The position numbers and the translations under genes are program-made. The notes beneath the pieces were generated by a model, which ran no database searches, had not been told where the DNA came from, and saw only the letters and a program-made list of their open reading frames with translations. From Gari tellinella (Eukaryota; Mollusca; Bivalvia; Cardiida; Psammobiidae): a DNA stretch of 64,000 nucleotides. Positions within the stretch are counted from its first letter, which is position 1, and each line of letters begins with the position of its first letter. Below, in pieces: positions 31,669 to 42,084 of the stretch. The DNA is taken from the NCBI GenBank assembly GCA_922989275.2, contig OV277869.1, positions 1,116,001 through 1,180,000 on the forward strand, in the 5' to 3' direction.

Positions 31669-32502
31669 TTACATTTCGCAAACATAATGATATCCCGAGG
31701 AACAAGCCCTGTCGTACCATTGTCTAGGGGAACTTCCTTCCAGAACTTTGCACAACTCTGACGTTCCGTTTGATGGTTCCGAGTTTGCCCAGTTACCGAA
31801 AGTTGGCGGACCTCCGTACTTGTATGTATGGGCGGGGTCATACCGAGATGCCCGAACGCCGTCGATGTATATGGTGCCATGGAAAGAATGCTCATCAAGC
31901 AGTCTGTCAACTGCTAGTTGCTTAGATGGTGTGTTGATGTTCAATAAGTTGGCACCTTCGCTACGGCAGCCAGAGTCCGCTTGTATCTGGTTGACGCTGT
32001 CGGAGATAAATCTAAGACAGAAACCGTTTATACGTTCATATTGATGATAACACGCGCCGGGCTCGTCTATCTTATTGAAGCATACTCGCGACTGGATTTC
32101 GGTTCTCTCCGCTTCCTCGGGATACGTACAAAGAGAGGTGTTGAACCCACAATCTCTCGTCCTTGTAATCATGTTGAACGTTCCTGGGTACCCTTGACAT
32201 GCTGTCCACTTTGACCATGCCTTGCACTCTCGAACTTTACACACGTAATTGAAAAACGTTTCGTTCCCTGGAAATACGGCATCTTCAAGAATCTCGAGTT
32301 CTCTTGACACGATTTCGTCAGTGATGGCGTATTGTTCCATTGTAAAGGCATGGCCGTAGAACTCGAGCATTGGGTTGTCGTACTGCTCTCCTAGTTGAAC
32401 TAAATAATTGGCATCCAAGGAGTCGTCATCTACCCACATATTGAAACTGATGACACCGCTACATAAACAGCACAACAGAAGTATGACCGAGGCGGTCGAC
32501 AT
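31669..32502 (-). CDS. Secreted TSP1-CTLD protein, beta subfamily copy 1
   Basis: A 277-residue single-exon product. The frame is open 29 codons upstream, but MSTASV at 32502 starts the signal peptide (1-19) and aligns with the duplicate. The helical neck contains IVSRELEILED (64-74). The TSP1-like module follows (CKAWSKWTAC at 93-102). A long-form CTLD runs from C151 to the C-terminus (cysteines 151, 162, 179, 251, 267, 275). EPS is at 242-244 and WYD at 262-264, as in the alpha genes. Sequons are at N80, N121 and N245. The protein ends VCEM, a few residues shorter than the alpha and gamma products. It is a secreted lectin-like protein by architecture; sugar binding is unproven. Confidence 0.92.
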   Translation of the reverse strand: MSTASVILLLCCLCSGVISFNMWVDDDSLDANYLVQLGEQYDNPMLEFYGHAFTMEQYAITDEIVSRELEILEDAVFPGNETFFNYVCKVRECKAWSKWTACQGYPGTFNMITRTRDCGFNTSLCTYPEEAERTEIQSRVCFNKIDEPGACYHQYERINGFCLRFISDSVNQIQADSGCRSEGANLLNINTPSKQLAVDRLLDEHSFHGTIYIDGVRASRYDPAHTYKYGGPPTFGNWANSEPSNGTSELCKVLEGSSPRQWYDRACSSGYHYVCEM

Positions 32503-32562
32503 TGTTAATGGTGACGCTGGTTGTTTGGTGTCTATATGTGTATATCTGTCCTCGTTGGCTGC

Positions 32563-32597
32563 ACTGAACAGAGTGATACCTACCAGCATGATAATAC
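32563..32597 (-). promoter_or_regulatory. Candidate core promoter (TATTAT plus TCAGT initiator)
   Basis: On the minus strand GTATTAT at 32591-32597 lies 26-32 bp before TTCAGTGC, whose A at 32565 fits an initiator (TCAGT). The duplicate has TATTAA and TCAGT at the same spacing. The leader would be about 63 nt and contain AACGAGGAC. Confidence 0.5.
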
Positions 32598-32660
32598 TAC
32601 ACTAAGTCAGATAAATCAATGCTATCTAATGGTTCATAATGAGGTACAGTCAAGCCTCTC

Positions 32661-32899
32661 TTAACTCTTTCCTCCCTGAAACTTAAAATGGACAACCCCA
32701 GTTTCCATTTGAGTATTGTCCATTTCTGACATTTAAGGGTTGTTTTTGTCAATGTTTTTCATTATGACAAACAGTGAAGACCCATATCAGAGGGCTCCGT
32801 GATCTGGGTTTTCACTGTTTGCATACGATAAGTGCACTTTTCACATGTATACTGTTTGAAAAGGACGCCTATATGCGGGACTAGGGTTCAAAGGTATAA
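32661..32899. mobile_element. piggyBac-like MITE (TTAA), shortened class I variant hairpin
   Basis: TTAACTCTTTCCTCCCTGAA at the left; at the right GGGTTCAAAGGTATAAG (decayed TTAA). The hairpin GTGAAGACCCATATCAGAGG has lost its tip. It lies exactly at the right edge of segmental copy 1, 160 bp upstream of the beta gene start. Confidence 0.8.
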
Positions 32900-33095
32900 G
32901 GGTGTATCAAACTAATGAATTTGGGACAATTTCAAAGTATATGAAAACACTCTAATATGGTTTTTGTATTGAAGAGCTATTTAAGATGAATGACAAAATA
33001 AAAAAGTTGTACATTTTGGTGAAAAACTTTTGGCTCTACAGCAATGCAAAATTTACCCAACCAACTTTTTTATATTGTGTCCTTTTCAAACAGCC
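32895..33095 (+). repeat. Dispersed repeat X, copy 2
   Basis: Opposite orientation to 17270-17480: GGGTGTATCAAACTAATGAA, GAAAACACTCTAATATGG, TGTATTGAAGAGCT, GGCTCTACAG, TGTCCTTTTCAAACAGCC. It fills the gap between the two segmental copies. Confidence 0.55.
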
Positions 33096-34235
33096 TGCAT
33101 CAATGTCAAATGCGAATTGCTGTACTAAGGCCAAACAAAAATACCCCTGTTTCTGGTAACCTGACCGACCATAGTTTTCCCCTCCGACTCTAAACTTTTT
33201 TTTCATACATGTCGGTAAATGTCGTTCATTTTTACGGCGCATGTGACAGTCGGTTTTTTTGGAACGTGTAATTGTTTCAAAAAGCTGCTTTATATGCGTT
33301 TTTTTGTTTTAAAAATTGATTTTTAGATTAGCAAATATCTAAGAGGAATTTGATCTAAATCTGTCATAAAGTACTTTCCTTGCAGGTATGATCTGCTAGT
33401 TAATTAACCATTGCCATATGCAACTTGCAGACAGCACATTTTATTGACATTTTTGACAAGCATACAACACAATTTAAAATATTATTAATTCCACCATATA
33501 TAAGTCACTACTTTGCCGGTTTAGTAAAACAATATTAGTTAACAAGCATACTAGTTTCAATGTTAAGGTAATTTTGGTAATGGGACGTGTCAATTAACAA
33601 TTTGAATTGATAGTGTTAAGGTATTTTATGTATGGCTAAGAGTTCTGCAAAATAAAGTAAATCCATATGTTTTCATAAAATCCGACCGTCCGTTCCTAAG
33701 TTTTTTGGCATGTAATAGGAAACACGGGTAATTTTTTATTCGGCCTAAATGCGATTTGCTAAATGCTAAAAGCGATTTGCTGAATGTCAAATGATTGAGA
33801 AAAACCGACATTTGAAGTAACCGTCAAAGCATTTGGCATTCGGCGCAAATAGCATTACGCATTTGGCAAATAGCTATACGCATTAGTATTGTCAAATAGC
33901 ATTTCGCAAAAAGCAATTCGCATTTAGAAAATAGCATTTAATATTTCACAGAAAGTATTTCGCATATGGCATTTTACAACTAGCAATTAGCATGTCGCAC
34001 CGGCCTTCCAATTACATCAGTTATACTGCCTTCAATCTAATGTTGAAACGATATTGCACACAACTTTGACCCGCTTTAGGTGTTGTTAAGAATAAACATC
34101 CATTACAAAACGCTTCAAGCAAACTCAGAAGACAATTAACTTTACACCTTGTCAGGTTCAAAACTTATTGAAACTCTTTTGATCAGGTTATAGTGTGTGA
34201 AAACCTTCAATAGTTCCTATATTTCACTGCATGCG

Positions 34236-34484
34236 TTTATCCCCTTTCATGGTCAAATTATAGGGGAGATTTTTACCCATTCACCGCTTTATTGCGTCGG
34301 CCTCATTATTGTTATCTGCAAAACATTTTTCAAAGTTAGATTTAAGTTTGTATGATTTAATAAATATCGATTAGAATGTCAAACAGTTAGGGTCCTGATC
34401 AGAAGCCGCGTTACGCGGCGTCTGATCTGGATCCAAACTGTTTGCTAACGCGCTTTTAAGCGTTATTAAGATTGAAATGATTAA
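34236..34484. mobile_element. piggyBac-like MITE with class I hairpin (duplicate)
   Basis: Counterpart of 27957-28206, with ATCAGAAGCCGCGTTACGCGG at the hairpin tip. The half-element with a second hairpin follows to about 34680. Confidence 0.75.
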
Positions 34485-34842
34485 GAAACATCGACAATAG
34501 TATCAAATAGTTTGGACCCTGATCAGATGTCGTATTACGCGGCGTCTGATTTAGATCCAAACTGTTTGCAAATACAACTGTAGGCGACTTTGGTGGTGAC
34601 AATGTTAACTGACATCAAAATAAAGGCACCGACAATGAAACGGTGAACATCTCACGAACAATTCGGCAGTGAAAGGTTTAAGTCAAACTACTGTCAGTAT
34701 TACTTTGAAACGGCCTTGCAGACAATAATATTCAAGCAAACGATGACGGAGTAAAACCCGCACGATTACGTTGGCGGTGAAAAGGTTAAATGAAAAGCAA
34801 ACTAACATTTTCCAACAATTGGACTATTTGTTCCGTTTGTTT

Positions 34843-35094
34843 TTAACCCTTTACCTGATAGCTTATTTCTAGTATTGAACATATATGACTACTTAAAGCA
34901 GGTTGAAAATAAAGCAGAATGCGCCTTGAGGCGCATTCTGCTTTACTTTCAGCCTGCTTTAAGCTATCATATGCTTGAATATAGAAACTATTCCCAATAA
35001 TATATATTCAAGACTGATTAAACTGGAACTATTTTCTTCAGCGGAGGAATATATCATTTTCGCTAAAAGGCGCTTCTATGGGGTAAAGGGTTAA
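34843..35094. mobile_element. piggyBac-like MITE with class II hairpin (duplicate)
   Basis: Counterpart of 28860-29111 with both TTAA sites intact. Confidence 0.9.
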
Positions 35095-35396
35095 TTCCGT
35101 TTGATTCATGTAATCCCAGTGCCCCGTATATGCTTCATTTACAAACAGTGTACCTGAGAAGAGAACACTAGAGTATTTACTATTAAATATTCTGAAATAT
35201 ATTGTAACTAACAAACAAAGACATGTGTTGAAAGTGGAATGGCCAATTTGAAGTTTCAGGGAAAAATAAGTTCAGAATTTGAACAACAAAATGCTTGAGA
35301 ACGAGCTCAGATTCAAAGGGTTTTTCAATGCTTGTATTCATTTTACAATTGACATTACGGCAAGCAATGTCTAGTGATACAAAAAAAACTTTATCA

Positions 35397-35636
35397 CAGT
35401 AGAAAAGGCGATATTATTCCCTACAAAACGCGTTTATATGCTAAATTCTGTTTGTCATTTTTTAATTGTTTGGAGCCAGATCAGACGCCGTGTTAACCGG
35501 CGTCTGATCATGCTTCAAACAATTTGCCTCTGAGATTAAGAAATAAATGTAAAATTTTCAAGACGATGTCATTTTCTACATTTTAATACACTATGTTTGT
35601 GTTTCGTTTTGACAGGATGTAACCCCTTCTCAACTG
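35397..35636. mobile_element. Diverged CAGTGGAGA-family MITE (duplicate)
   Basis: Counterpart of 29415-29654; its hairpin keeps the better-paired GTTAACCGGCGTCTGATC. Confidence 0.8.
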
Positions 35637-35922
35637 TACAGCCAATCATAAAGGCTCGGTGAATGCGTTAATCACACGTGACATCTTACAGCAGAATACA
35701 CCCTTTCATTGCTATGACGTCATATGATTTAAAATATTGTCGTCTGCTGTCATTTCTTAAATTTACATTTTATCTTAATTTACTAATACATATATTGTAA
35801 TGGGTGTCAAACAGTAGGCCTAACGCGGCCTCTGATCAAAATCCCAAATATAAGCAATTGTACGCTAGGTAAGGCAGCAAAGGAGTTACCCATTTCACTT
35901 CCAAGCAAACAACGTTGATTTT

Positions 35923-35990
35923 TGCAAACAGTTTGGATATTGATCATACACCGCGTAACGCAAAGTTTGATCAGGATCCAAACTGTTTGA
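35923..35990. repeat. Diverged class I hairpin (duplicate)
   Basis: Counterpart of 29942-30007. Confidence 0.75.
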
Positions 35991-36244
35991 AACTCATTAT
36001 AAAAGTGTCTGATGTCAGGAAGGCATGCAATTGCAACTATTATAAGTAAAACCAGACAAAAAAAGAGGAAGCCGAAAAAAGCAAATATCTACAAACAATG
36101 TTCGATAATGGATAGTGTAATCAACAATGAGACGCAGCATTTTGCGGTATCAGGTCAGGATATACACTGTTTGCTATATATCATATGAATGATTGACAGT
36201 ATGCACAAATACGGCGGTTTCTTTACATCACCCTAGGTAAATGA

Positions 36245-36619
36245 AAGTGCTCCCTCCCTACAACGACCCTCCCTACAACGACCCCTCCTTACAACGACCC
36301 CTCCTTACAACGACATTTGCCTCAGTTCCCGAAACAGGACAACTATGTCCAACCTTTTCGCGGCTGCATTGTCGTCTGCTTAAAATTGTCGCTCTGCTGT
36401 TTTTCTCAAAGTTACATAATTGACATTTTTACAGAAAATACTTTATGACGAGTGACAAACAGCTTGAATCCTGACCAGACGCCGCGTTATACGCGGCGTC
36501 TGATCTGTATTCAAGCTGTTTGCAAATGTAAGCCAATTTTCCTCCATATATCGACTCCCTCCGAACAACCTACACACTTTTGGTCTCCCATTGGTTGTCG
36601 TTGTAGAGAGGGAGCGCTG
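36245..36619. mobile_element. CAGTGCTCCCTC-family MITE with class I hairpin (duplicate)
   Basis: Counterpart of 30264-30624. The left terminal repeat has an extra TCCTTACAACGACCCC unit compared with the first copy. Confidence 0.8.
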
Positions 36620-37064
36620 TACAACGAAATCTCATAACAAGTAAACCTGCAAAGTACCCCAACAAATATAATTTGTTATTTGAGTTTTGAATCAAATAAC
36701 TTTCGTTTACATGCATCGCTTTCTCACAAATATTGTTATGTTTTCCATGAAATAATTAAAATATGGTGATATTTCATAAATCAGAAAAAAGCTATACGTT
36801 ATCATCCGCCATGAAAAAAAAATACCAAAATAGTCCCCGGGGAACTTAGCAGTTTTGCTAAGTAAACATAAAGATCGTCATTGCAATATTGCAATAGGTT
36901 AAAATTAAACACGAGGCTTTCTATTTTATCAACGAGTATAATCGCATTTTATAAACAGTATATGTATAGAACACACTTGTCCTGTGTGAACAGTGTAGAC
37001 CCAGACCCGAGGGCGAATGGTTTGCACAGTTTTTTCATTTTGTAATTAACTGTAAAAACAACTA

Positions 37065-37312
37065 TTACCCTTTCACTCCCAATGGCGTCAAAAAGCGCAT
37101 TTGCAAACATTTTGATCCTGATCAGAGGCCTCGTAACGCGGCGTCTGATCAGGATCAAAACTGTTTGTCACTTGTTTTTGAAATGACGTAAGTTATACTA
37201 CCTTAAATCTAACTTTGAAACGATGTTGCAGACAACACTATTGAGACAGGCGACAATATGGCGGTGAAGGGGTAAAAAACCTTACAATGAATTTGATCAT
37301 CAAAAGGGTTAA
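37065..37312. mobile_element. piggyBac-like MITE with class I hairpin (duplicate)
   Basis: Counterpart of 31073-31320; the left hairpin arm has changed to AAACATTTTGATCCTGATCA. Confidence 0.8.
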
Positions 37313-37374
37313 CAGTCAGATTTGTTTGCACTGACAAAAACATTATTATTGGACTTAGTAATTAAACATTCTGG

Positions 37375-37614
37375 GGCCCGTTTTACTAAACAACTTACGC
37401 AAAATTTTTGCGTAAGTCAAAATCGTTTAACTCTTATTTTTCGATCATAAACGTTTGCAAACAGCAAATAGCCAGATTAGAGGACGCGCTAAAAGCGCGT
37501 CCTCTGATCTGGCTATTTGTTGTTTGTAGCAAGTGATAATAAAAAATATAAATTAAAATTTAAAATTTTGACTTACGCAAAACTTTTGCGTAAGTAGTTT
37601 AGTAAAACGGGCCA
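37375..37614. mobile_element. GGCCCGTTTT MITE with a different hairpin core; CTGG target duplication
   Basis: GGCCCGTTTTACTAAAC ends and inner CTTACGCAAAA/TTTTGCGTAAG repeats enclose a 72-nt hairpin at 37450-37535 (GCAAACAGCAAATAGCCAGA and its inverse, tip GCGCGCTAAAAGCGCG-like). CTGG flanks it on both sides (37371-37374, 37615-37618). Copy 1 has the empty site CTGG at 31379-31382, so insertion postdates the duplication. Confidence 0.9.
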
Positions 37615-37622
37615 CTGGTATA

Positions 37623-37873
37623 TTAACCCTTTACTTCATAGTCTGTTTCTAGCATCGGAAATAGGAGAACACTTAAAGCAGGTTGAAAGTAAAGCAGAAT
37701 ACGCCTCCAGGCGCACTTTGCTTCACACATTCAACCTGCTTTAAACTACGATTTTCCAGAGTATAACAATATTGCTTTTGATACATATTTACTACAGTTT
37801 AAATTGAGACCATTTTCTTCAGTGAAGGAAAAGATTAGATAGATAAATAAGTTTCTATGGAGTAAAGGGTTAA
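37623..37873. mobile_element. piggyBac-like MITE with class II hairpin (duplicate)
   Basis: Counterpart of 31387-31635, again 33 bp past the lectin stop codon. Confidence 0.9.
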
Positions 37874-37906
37874 ATACTGATCACATACTCGTTTTTAGCT
37901 TTCTTA

Positions 37907-38740
37907 TTACATTTCGCAAACATAATGATATCCCGAGGAACAATCCCTGTCGTACCATTGTCTTGGGGAACTTCCTTCCAGAACTTTGCACAACTCTGAC
38001 GTTCCGTTTGATGGTTCCAAGTTTGCCCAGTTATCGAAAGTTGGCGGACCTCCGTACTTGTATGTATGGACGGGGTCATACCGAGATGCCCGAACGCCGT
38101 CGATGTATATGGTGCCATGGAAAGAATGCTCATCAAGCAGTCTGTCAACTGCTAGTTGCTTAGATGGTGTGTTGATGTTCAATAAGTTGGCACCTTCGCT
38201 ACGGCAGCCAGAGTCCGCTTGTATCTGGTAGGCGCTGTCGGAGATAAATCTAAGACAGAAACCGTTTATACGTTCATATTGATGATTACACGCGCCGGGC
38301 TCGTCTATCTTATTGAAGCATACTCGCGACTGGATTTCGGTTCTCTCCGCTTCCTCGGGATACGTACAAAGAGAGGTGTTGAACCCACAATCTCTCGTTC
38401 TTGTAATCATGTTGAACGTTCCTGGGTACCCTTGACATGATGTCCACTTTGACCATGCCTTGCACTCTCGCACTTTACACACGTAATTGAAAAACGTTTC
38501 GTTCCCTGGAAATACGGCATCTTCAAGAATCTCGAGTTCTCTTGACACGATTTCGTCAGTGATGGCGTATTGTTCCATTGTGAAGGCATGGCCGTAGAAC
38601 TCCAGCATTGGGTTGTCATACTGCTCACCTAGTTGAACTAAATAAGTGGCATCCAAGGAGTCGTCATCTACCCACATATTGAAACTGATGACACCGCTAC
38701 ATAAACAGGACAACAAAAGTATGACCGATGTGGTCGACAT
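37907..38740 (-). CDS. Secreted TSP1-CTLD protein, beta subfamily copy 2
   Basis: The 277-residue partner of the 31.7-kb gene, differing at about 11 positions by hand comparison. Six of these fall in the CTLD half, including G236D and S241L next to the EPS motif and A266D in the WYDRAC segment. The signal peptide, neck, TSP1-like module and all CTLD cysteines are intact, as are EPS at 242-244 and the N80, N121 and N245 sequons. Frame and promoter elements are preserved, so both beta copies look functional. The start at MSTTSV is set by the signal peptide; no in-frame extension is needed. Confidence 0.92.
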   Translation of the reverse strand: MSTTSVILLLSCLCSGVISFNMWVDDDSLDATYLVQLGEQYDNPMLEFYGHAFTMEQYAITDEIVSRELEILEDAVFPGNETFFNYVCKVRECKAWSKWTSCQGYPGTFNMITRTRDCGFNTSLCTYPEEAERTEIQSRVCFNKIDEPGACNHQYERINGFCLRFISDSAYQIQADSGCRSEGANLLNINTPSKQLAVDRLLDEHSFHGTIYIDGVRASRYDPVHTYKYGGPPTFDNWANLEPSNGTSELCKVLEGSSPRQWYDRDCSSGYHYVCEM

Positions 38741-38800
38741 TGTTAATGGTGGCGCTGGTTGTTTGGTGTCTATAGGTGTGTATCTGTCCTCGTTGGCTGC

Positions 38801-38834
38801 ACTGAACAGAGTGATACCTACCAGTATGTTAATA
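38801..38834 (-). promoter_or_regulatory. Candidate core promoter (TATTAA plus TCAGT initiator)
   Basis: Minus strand TATTAA at 38829-38834 lies 26-31 bp before a TCAGT whose A is at 38803. Same arrangement as the 32.5-kb copy. Confidence 0.5.
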
Positions 38835-38963
38835 CTACACTAAGTTAGATAAACCAATGATATCTCCTGATTCATAATGAGATACAGTCAATCCTGTATT
38901 TATCGACCACTAAAACAATGATATATGCGTTGTACTCAAGTCATGTGGCAGCTTTATGTAGTA

Positions 38964-39310
38964 CAACACTCCCTCTCTACAACGGCCCTCCCAACAACGA
39001 CTCCCTCCTTACAACGACATTTGCCGCTGTTCCCAAGAAAATTATTCCAAATGCTTGCACTGATGCAGTATAGTCTACTTAAAATTGTTGTCTGCTGTTT
39101 TTCTTACATAAATGACATTTTGACAGAAATAAACATTATGACGAGTGACAAACAGCTTGAATCCAGATCAGACGCCGCGTTACGCGGCGTCTGATCTGGA
39201 TTCAAGCTGTTTGCAAATGTAAGTCAAGTTACCTCCATATAACGGCTCCCTCTGAACAACGCACATAATTTGTGTCTCCCATTGGATGTCGTTGTAGAGA
39301 GGGAACGCTG
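38964..39310. mobile_element. CAGTGCTCCCTC-family MITE with perfect class I hairpin
   Basis: CACTCCCTCTCTACAACG and CGTTGTAGAGAGGGAACGCTG. Hairpin CAAACAGCTTGAATCCAGAT, CAGACGCC, loop GCGTTACGC, and an exact inverse. It sits within a further inverted pair (38886 CAGTCAATCCTG...CGACCACT and 39400-39424). Confidence 0.8.
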
Positions 39311-39794
39311 TATAAATGTAATACAATAGGCTCCTTCTGCAACCATTTTGCCTTGTATTTAGCGGCTATCGCCCTTTAACGACCAACCTCTTTCTTCAAT
39401 CAGTGGTCGCTTAGTACATGTTCGAATACAATACCGCTTAGCCGGATATTTGATATACAGTGTACCCTCCCTACAACGGCCCTCACAACGACTCCCTCCT
39501 AACAACGACCCTTGTCGCAGTTCCCTAAACAAGACAATTATGTCAAACGCTTTTACTGATGCAATATCGTCTGCTTAAAATTGTCGCCTGTTGCTTTTTC
39601 TCAAAGTTACATATAAGTGAATATTTTTTCATAATAACCAGTGACAAACAGCTTGAATCCAGATCAGACGCCGCGTTACGCGGCGTCTGATCTAGACTCA
39701 AGCTGTTAAAAAATATAAGCCAAGTATTCCCTCCCTATAACGAATCCCTCCAAACAACATACAAAATATGTGTCTCCCATTGGGTGTCGTTGTA

Positions 39795-41108
39795 CAGGGT
39801 GTCCCAAAAGAACGGAACCATGGGTCAAATATGCAATTTATCCATTTCCTATCAATATTGATAAATAAAAAGGATAAGTAGAGTCAACATTTTGCCATAT
39901 GTCGTCCAAATTTGGTCTAAAAATATTCAGCAGTTTTTAAGATATGAGCATTGTTAAGGAATCAATCTAAAACCCGTTTGTCCATGATATCAATTTTCTT
40001 TACACTTGGCGCGCAAAGGTAAGCCGTTGTCACTGTATAGTGATTTGACGTTTATCCCCATTGTTCGCCTTTGGTACTGAGTCAAACATCAAACGATTTT
40101 ATTTTTGATTTATTTTATTGTTTATAATGTAATTTCATTTTGTTTTATCGATTATTAAAAAGTTTCTACTATTTTAGATGTAAAAGAACCCGTAACATAT
40201 TATTGTCATTTCTATCACAGCGGCTCTGCATGACACGAGTATTTGAAAATAATTTGGCAATGTATGGATAAATATTCTGTTTTAACCCTTTACCCCATAG
40301 AAGCGACATTTAGCGAATCTGATTTATTCATCCGTTGAAAAAAATAGTTCCAATTTAATAATTTATTATATATTATAGGGAAAATTTTCAATATATTCTA
40401 GCACAGGATAGCTTAAAGCAGGCTGAAAGTAAAGCAGAATGCGCCTTAAGCGCATTCTGCTTTACTTTCAACCTGCTTAAGTAGTAACCTATTTTCAATT
40501 CTAGAAATAGGCTATCAGGTAAAGGGTTAAAACAAACATAAAATATAGTTCCAACATAGATATTAAACTGTACGAATTAATTGTTTTTGAAATAAACAGC
40601 GCAAATTAAAATGATTGACAGGAATGATCTGACGACGTGTGACATAAATTAAACATCTGTAGAGTTTCAGAACCGTCATTGTTGCCGTATGCTCTGTCCA
40701 GCATGTTGAAACACGCTCCAATGACAGGCAATTTGTAAAAATTATTTTAAAAATATAAGATGACTTTAATAGATTTAATTTGCATGTGCAGCATGTATAT
40801 TTACTGATTTCTGGGACAATTGATACATATACAGGTAAGAATAAAACAGTTGCACGACTGTTTAGACTATGCTTAAACAAGCTGCCGTGTATAATCACAA
40901 AAACCAATATCATGGACAAACGGATTTGAGGGTTCTTCATTAAAATGCTCATAACTTTAAAACCAATGTATATTTATTAATACAATTTGGCAGAAATGTG
41001 CCAAACGGATGTATCTACAAAACTGCATATTTATCTTTTAAGATATATTACTACTTTAGGTAAAAAATATACCTTTGAACTTGGGTTCCGTTTTTTTGGG
41101 ACACCCTG
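39795..41108. mobile_element. Mariner-like non-autonomous element with long inverted repeats
   Basis: CAGGGTGTCCCAAAAGAACG and CCGTTTTTTTGGGACACCCTG ends, TA duplicated. Inner homology extends at least 190 bp into each arm (TATGAGCATTGTTAAGGAAT, CCGTTTGTCCATGATAT and inverse). CAGGGTGTCCCAAAA-type ends and TA targets suit a mariner relative, and the 1.3-kb length resembles a full element, but no transposase frame is present. Confidence 0.8.
40282..40530. mobile_element. piggyBac-like MITE with class II hairpin, nested
   Basis: TTAACCCTTTACCCCATAG to CTATCAGGTAAAGGGTTAA inside the mariner-like element. This is the third nesting level here. Confidence 0.9.
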
Positions 41109-41124
41109 TAGAGAGGGAGCACTG

Positions 41125-41662
41125 TACGTCTATCTCACTGCCTTTATGTAAAGCAAGAATGGACGAACATAATTCAGAAAGGTCCTCACTCAGAGTAATT
41201 TTGCATCTAATTCATCCGTTATTAAATAAAGTTCCACCTATTTTAATGGCCCAAATGTTTCTGATACTGTTTCTAAGACTGGGTCCGATTACGAAAGGCT
41301 AAGAGGTTCTCTATGCCGAAGAGACAATAACAGTATTCTACAATGCTCACTCCCTACAACGGCCCTCTGAACAACGATTCCCTCCTTACAACAATGTTTG
41401 CCGCTGTCCCCCAAAGAAGACACTTACATGTATGTCTAACGCTTTCAGTGGTGCAATTGAAGAACGTCTGATCAGAATCCGAATTGATGGGCATCTATAT
41501 CGGATGGGTTTGTTTTTCAGTCTAAATGCCCAATGATAAATATTAGAGAAGCCAACAAATATGCAGCAGGGAAATGCTTAATGCGACACCTGTAGCGTGT
41601 TCAGTTACCACTGTTTACTGTTTAGGTTAGCAGTATGTGTCCCGTGTGCAGCGTGCAGGGTA
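41125..41662. other. Half CAGTGCTCCCTC MITE; no gene
   Basis: 41340-41500 has CTCACTCCCTACAACGGCCC and ACGTCTGATCAGAATCC. The rest is unassigned. Confidence 0.5.
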
Positions 41663-41895
41663 CAGTAGAGAACACATTTTCTTTCCAAATAATCCCGGTT
41701 ACGCTTAAACTATTATTTTCATTGAAAACAGTTTAGAGCCAGATCAGACGCCGGGTAACCCGTCGTCTGATCAGGCTCCAAACGTTTAGCCACTCAAATT
41801 ACAACTGGTAGTCGGAATTGTCTAAAACTTGTCATTTTCTATATTTCATTGCGATTCGCTTGCGTTTGAACGAAAGAATTACGTTTTCTCCACTG
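41663..41895. mobile_element. CAGTGGAGA-family MITE with class I hairpin
   Basis: CAGTAGAGAACACATTTTC to CGTTTTCTCCACTG, TA on both flanks. More diverged than the 246-bp copies. Confidence 0.9.
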
Positions 41896-42084
41896 TATTT
41901 CAGACCGGTAGCCAACTCGCAATCGATGGCCATCGATTTCTTTACTGAACGCATCACAGCGGTCGGACAATAGACTACATTGAACAATTATTGGTTTCCT
42001 ACTCTACATTCCACAGGGAACCGACATTATTGTCTGTCGTCCATTAACGCAGACAATAGCACACAGTACAGACCATGGTGAGGC

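Larger units (their letters stand above)
26802..32660. repeat. Segmental tandem duplication, copy 1 (~5.86 kb)
   Basis: From GCCAAATGCGAATT through the beta lectin gene to TACAGTCAAGCCT, the sequence repeats collinearly at 33101-38900 with a substitution every few tens of bases by eye. Both copies contain the same MITEs at the same places, so those predate the duplication. The Harbinger-like MITE at 28451 is private to this copy. Confidence 0.95.
33101..38900. repeat. Segmental tandem duplication, copy 2 (~5.8 kb)
   Basis: Collinear with 26802-32660. It includes the right part of the fold-back element (to 34007), the TTAA and TA MITEs listed below, and the second beta gene. It lacks the Harbinger-like insertion and has a private insertion at 37375. 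Confidence 0.95.
39458..41124. mobile_element. CAGTGCTCCCTC-family MITE carrying a nested long-TIR element
   Basis: CAGTGTACCCTCCCTACAACG to GAGAGGGAGCACTG, TA on both flanks; class I hairpin at 39645-39708. The right terminal repeat is split at TA by the element at 39795-41108. Confidence 0.85.

Noticed and set aside
31669..32589. Longer beta start at 32589
   Set aside because: The upstream 29 residues would bury the signal peptide, and the candidate initiator lies inside them.
40563..40952. Transposase of the CAGGGTGTCCC element
   Set aside because: The 129-residue frame lies across an inverted arm and shows no D,D34D-type or helix-turn-helix motif.
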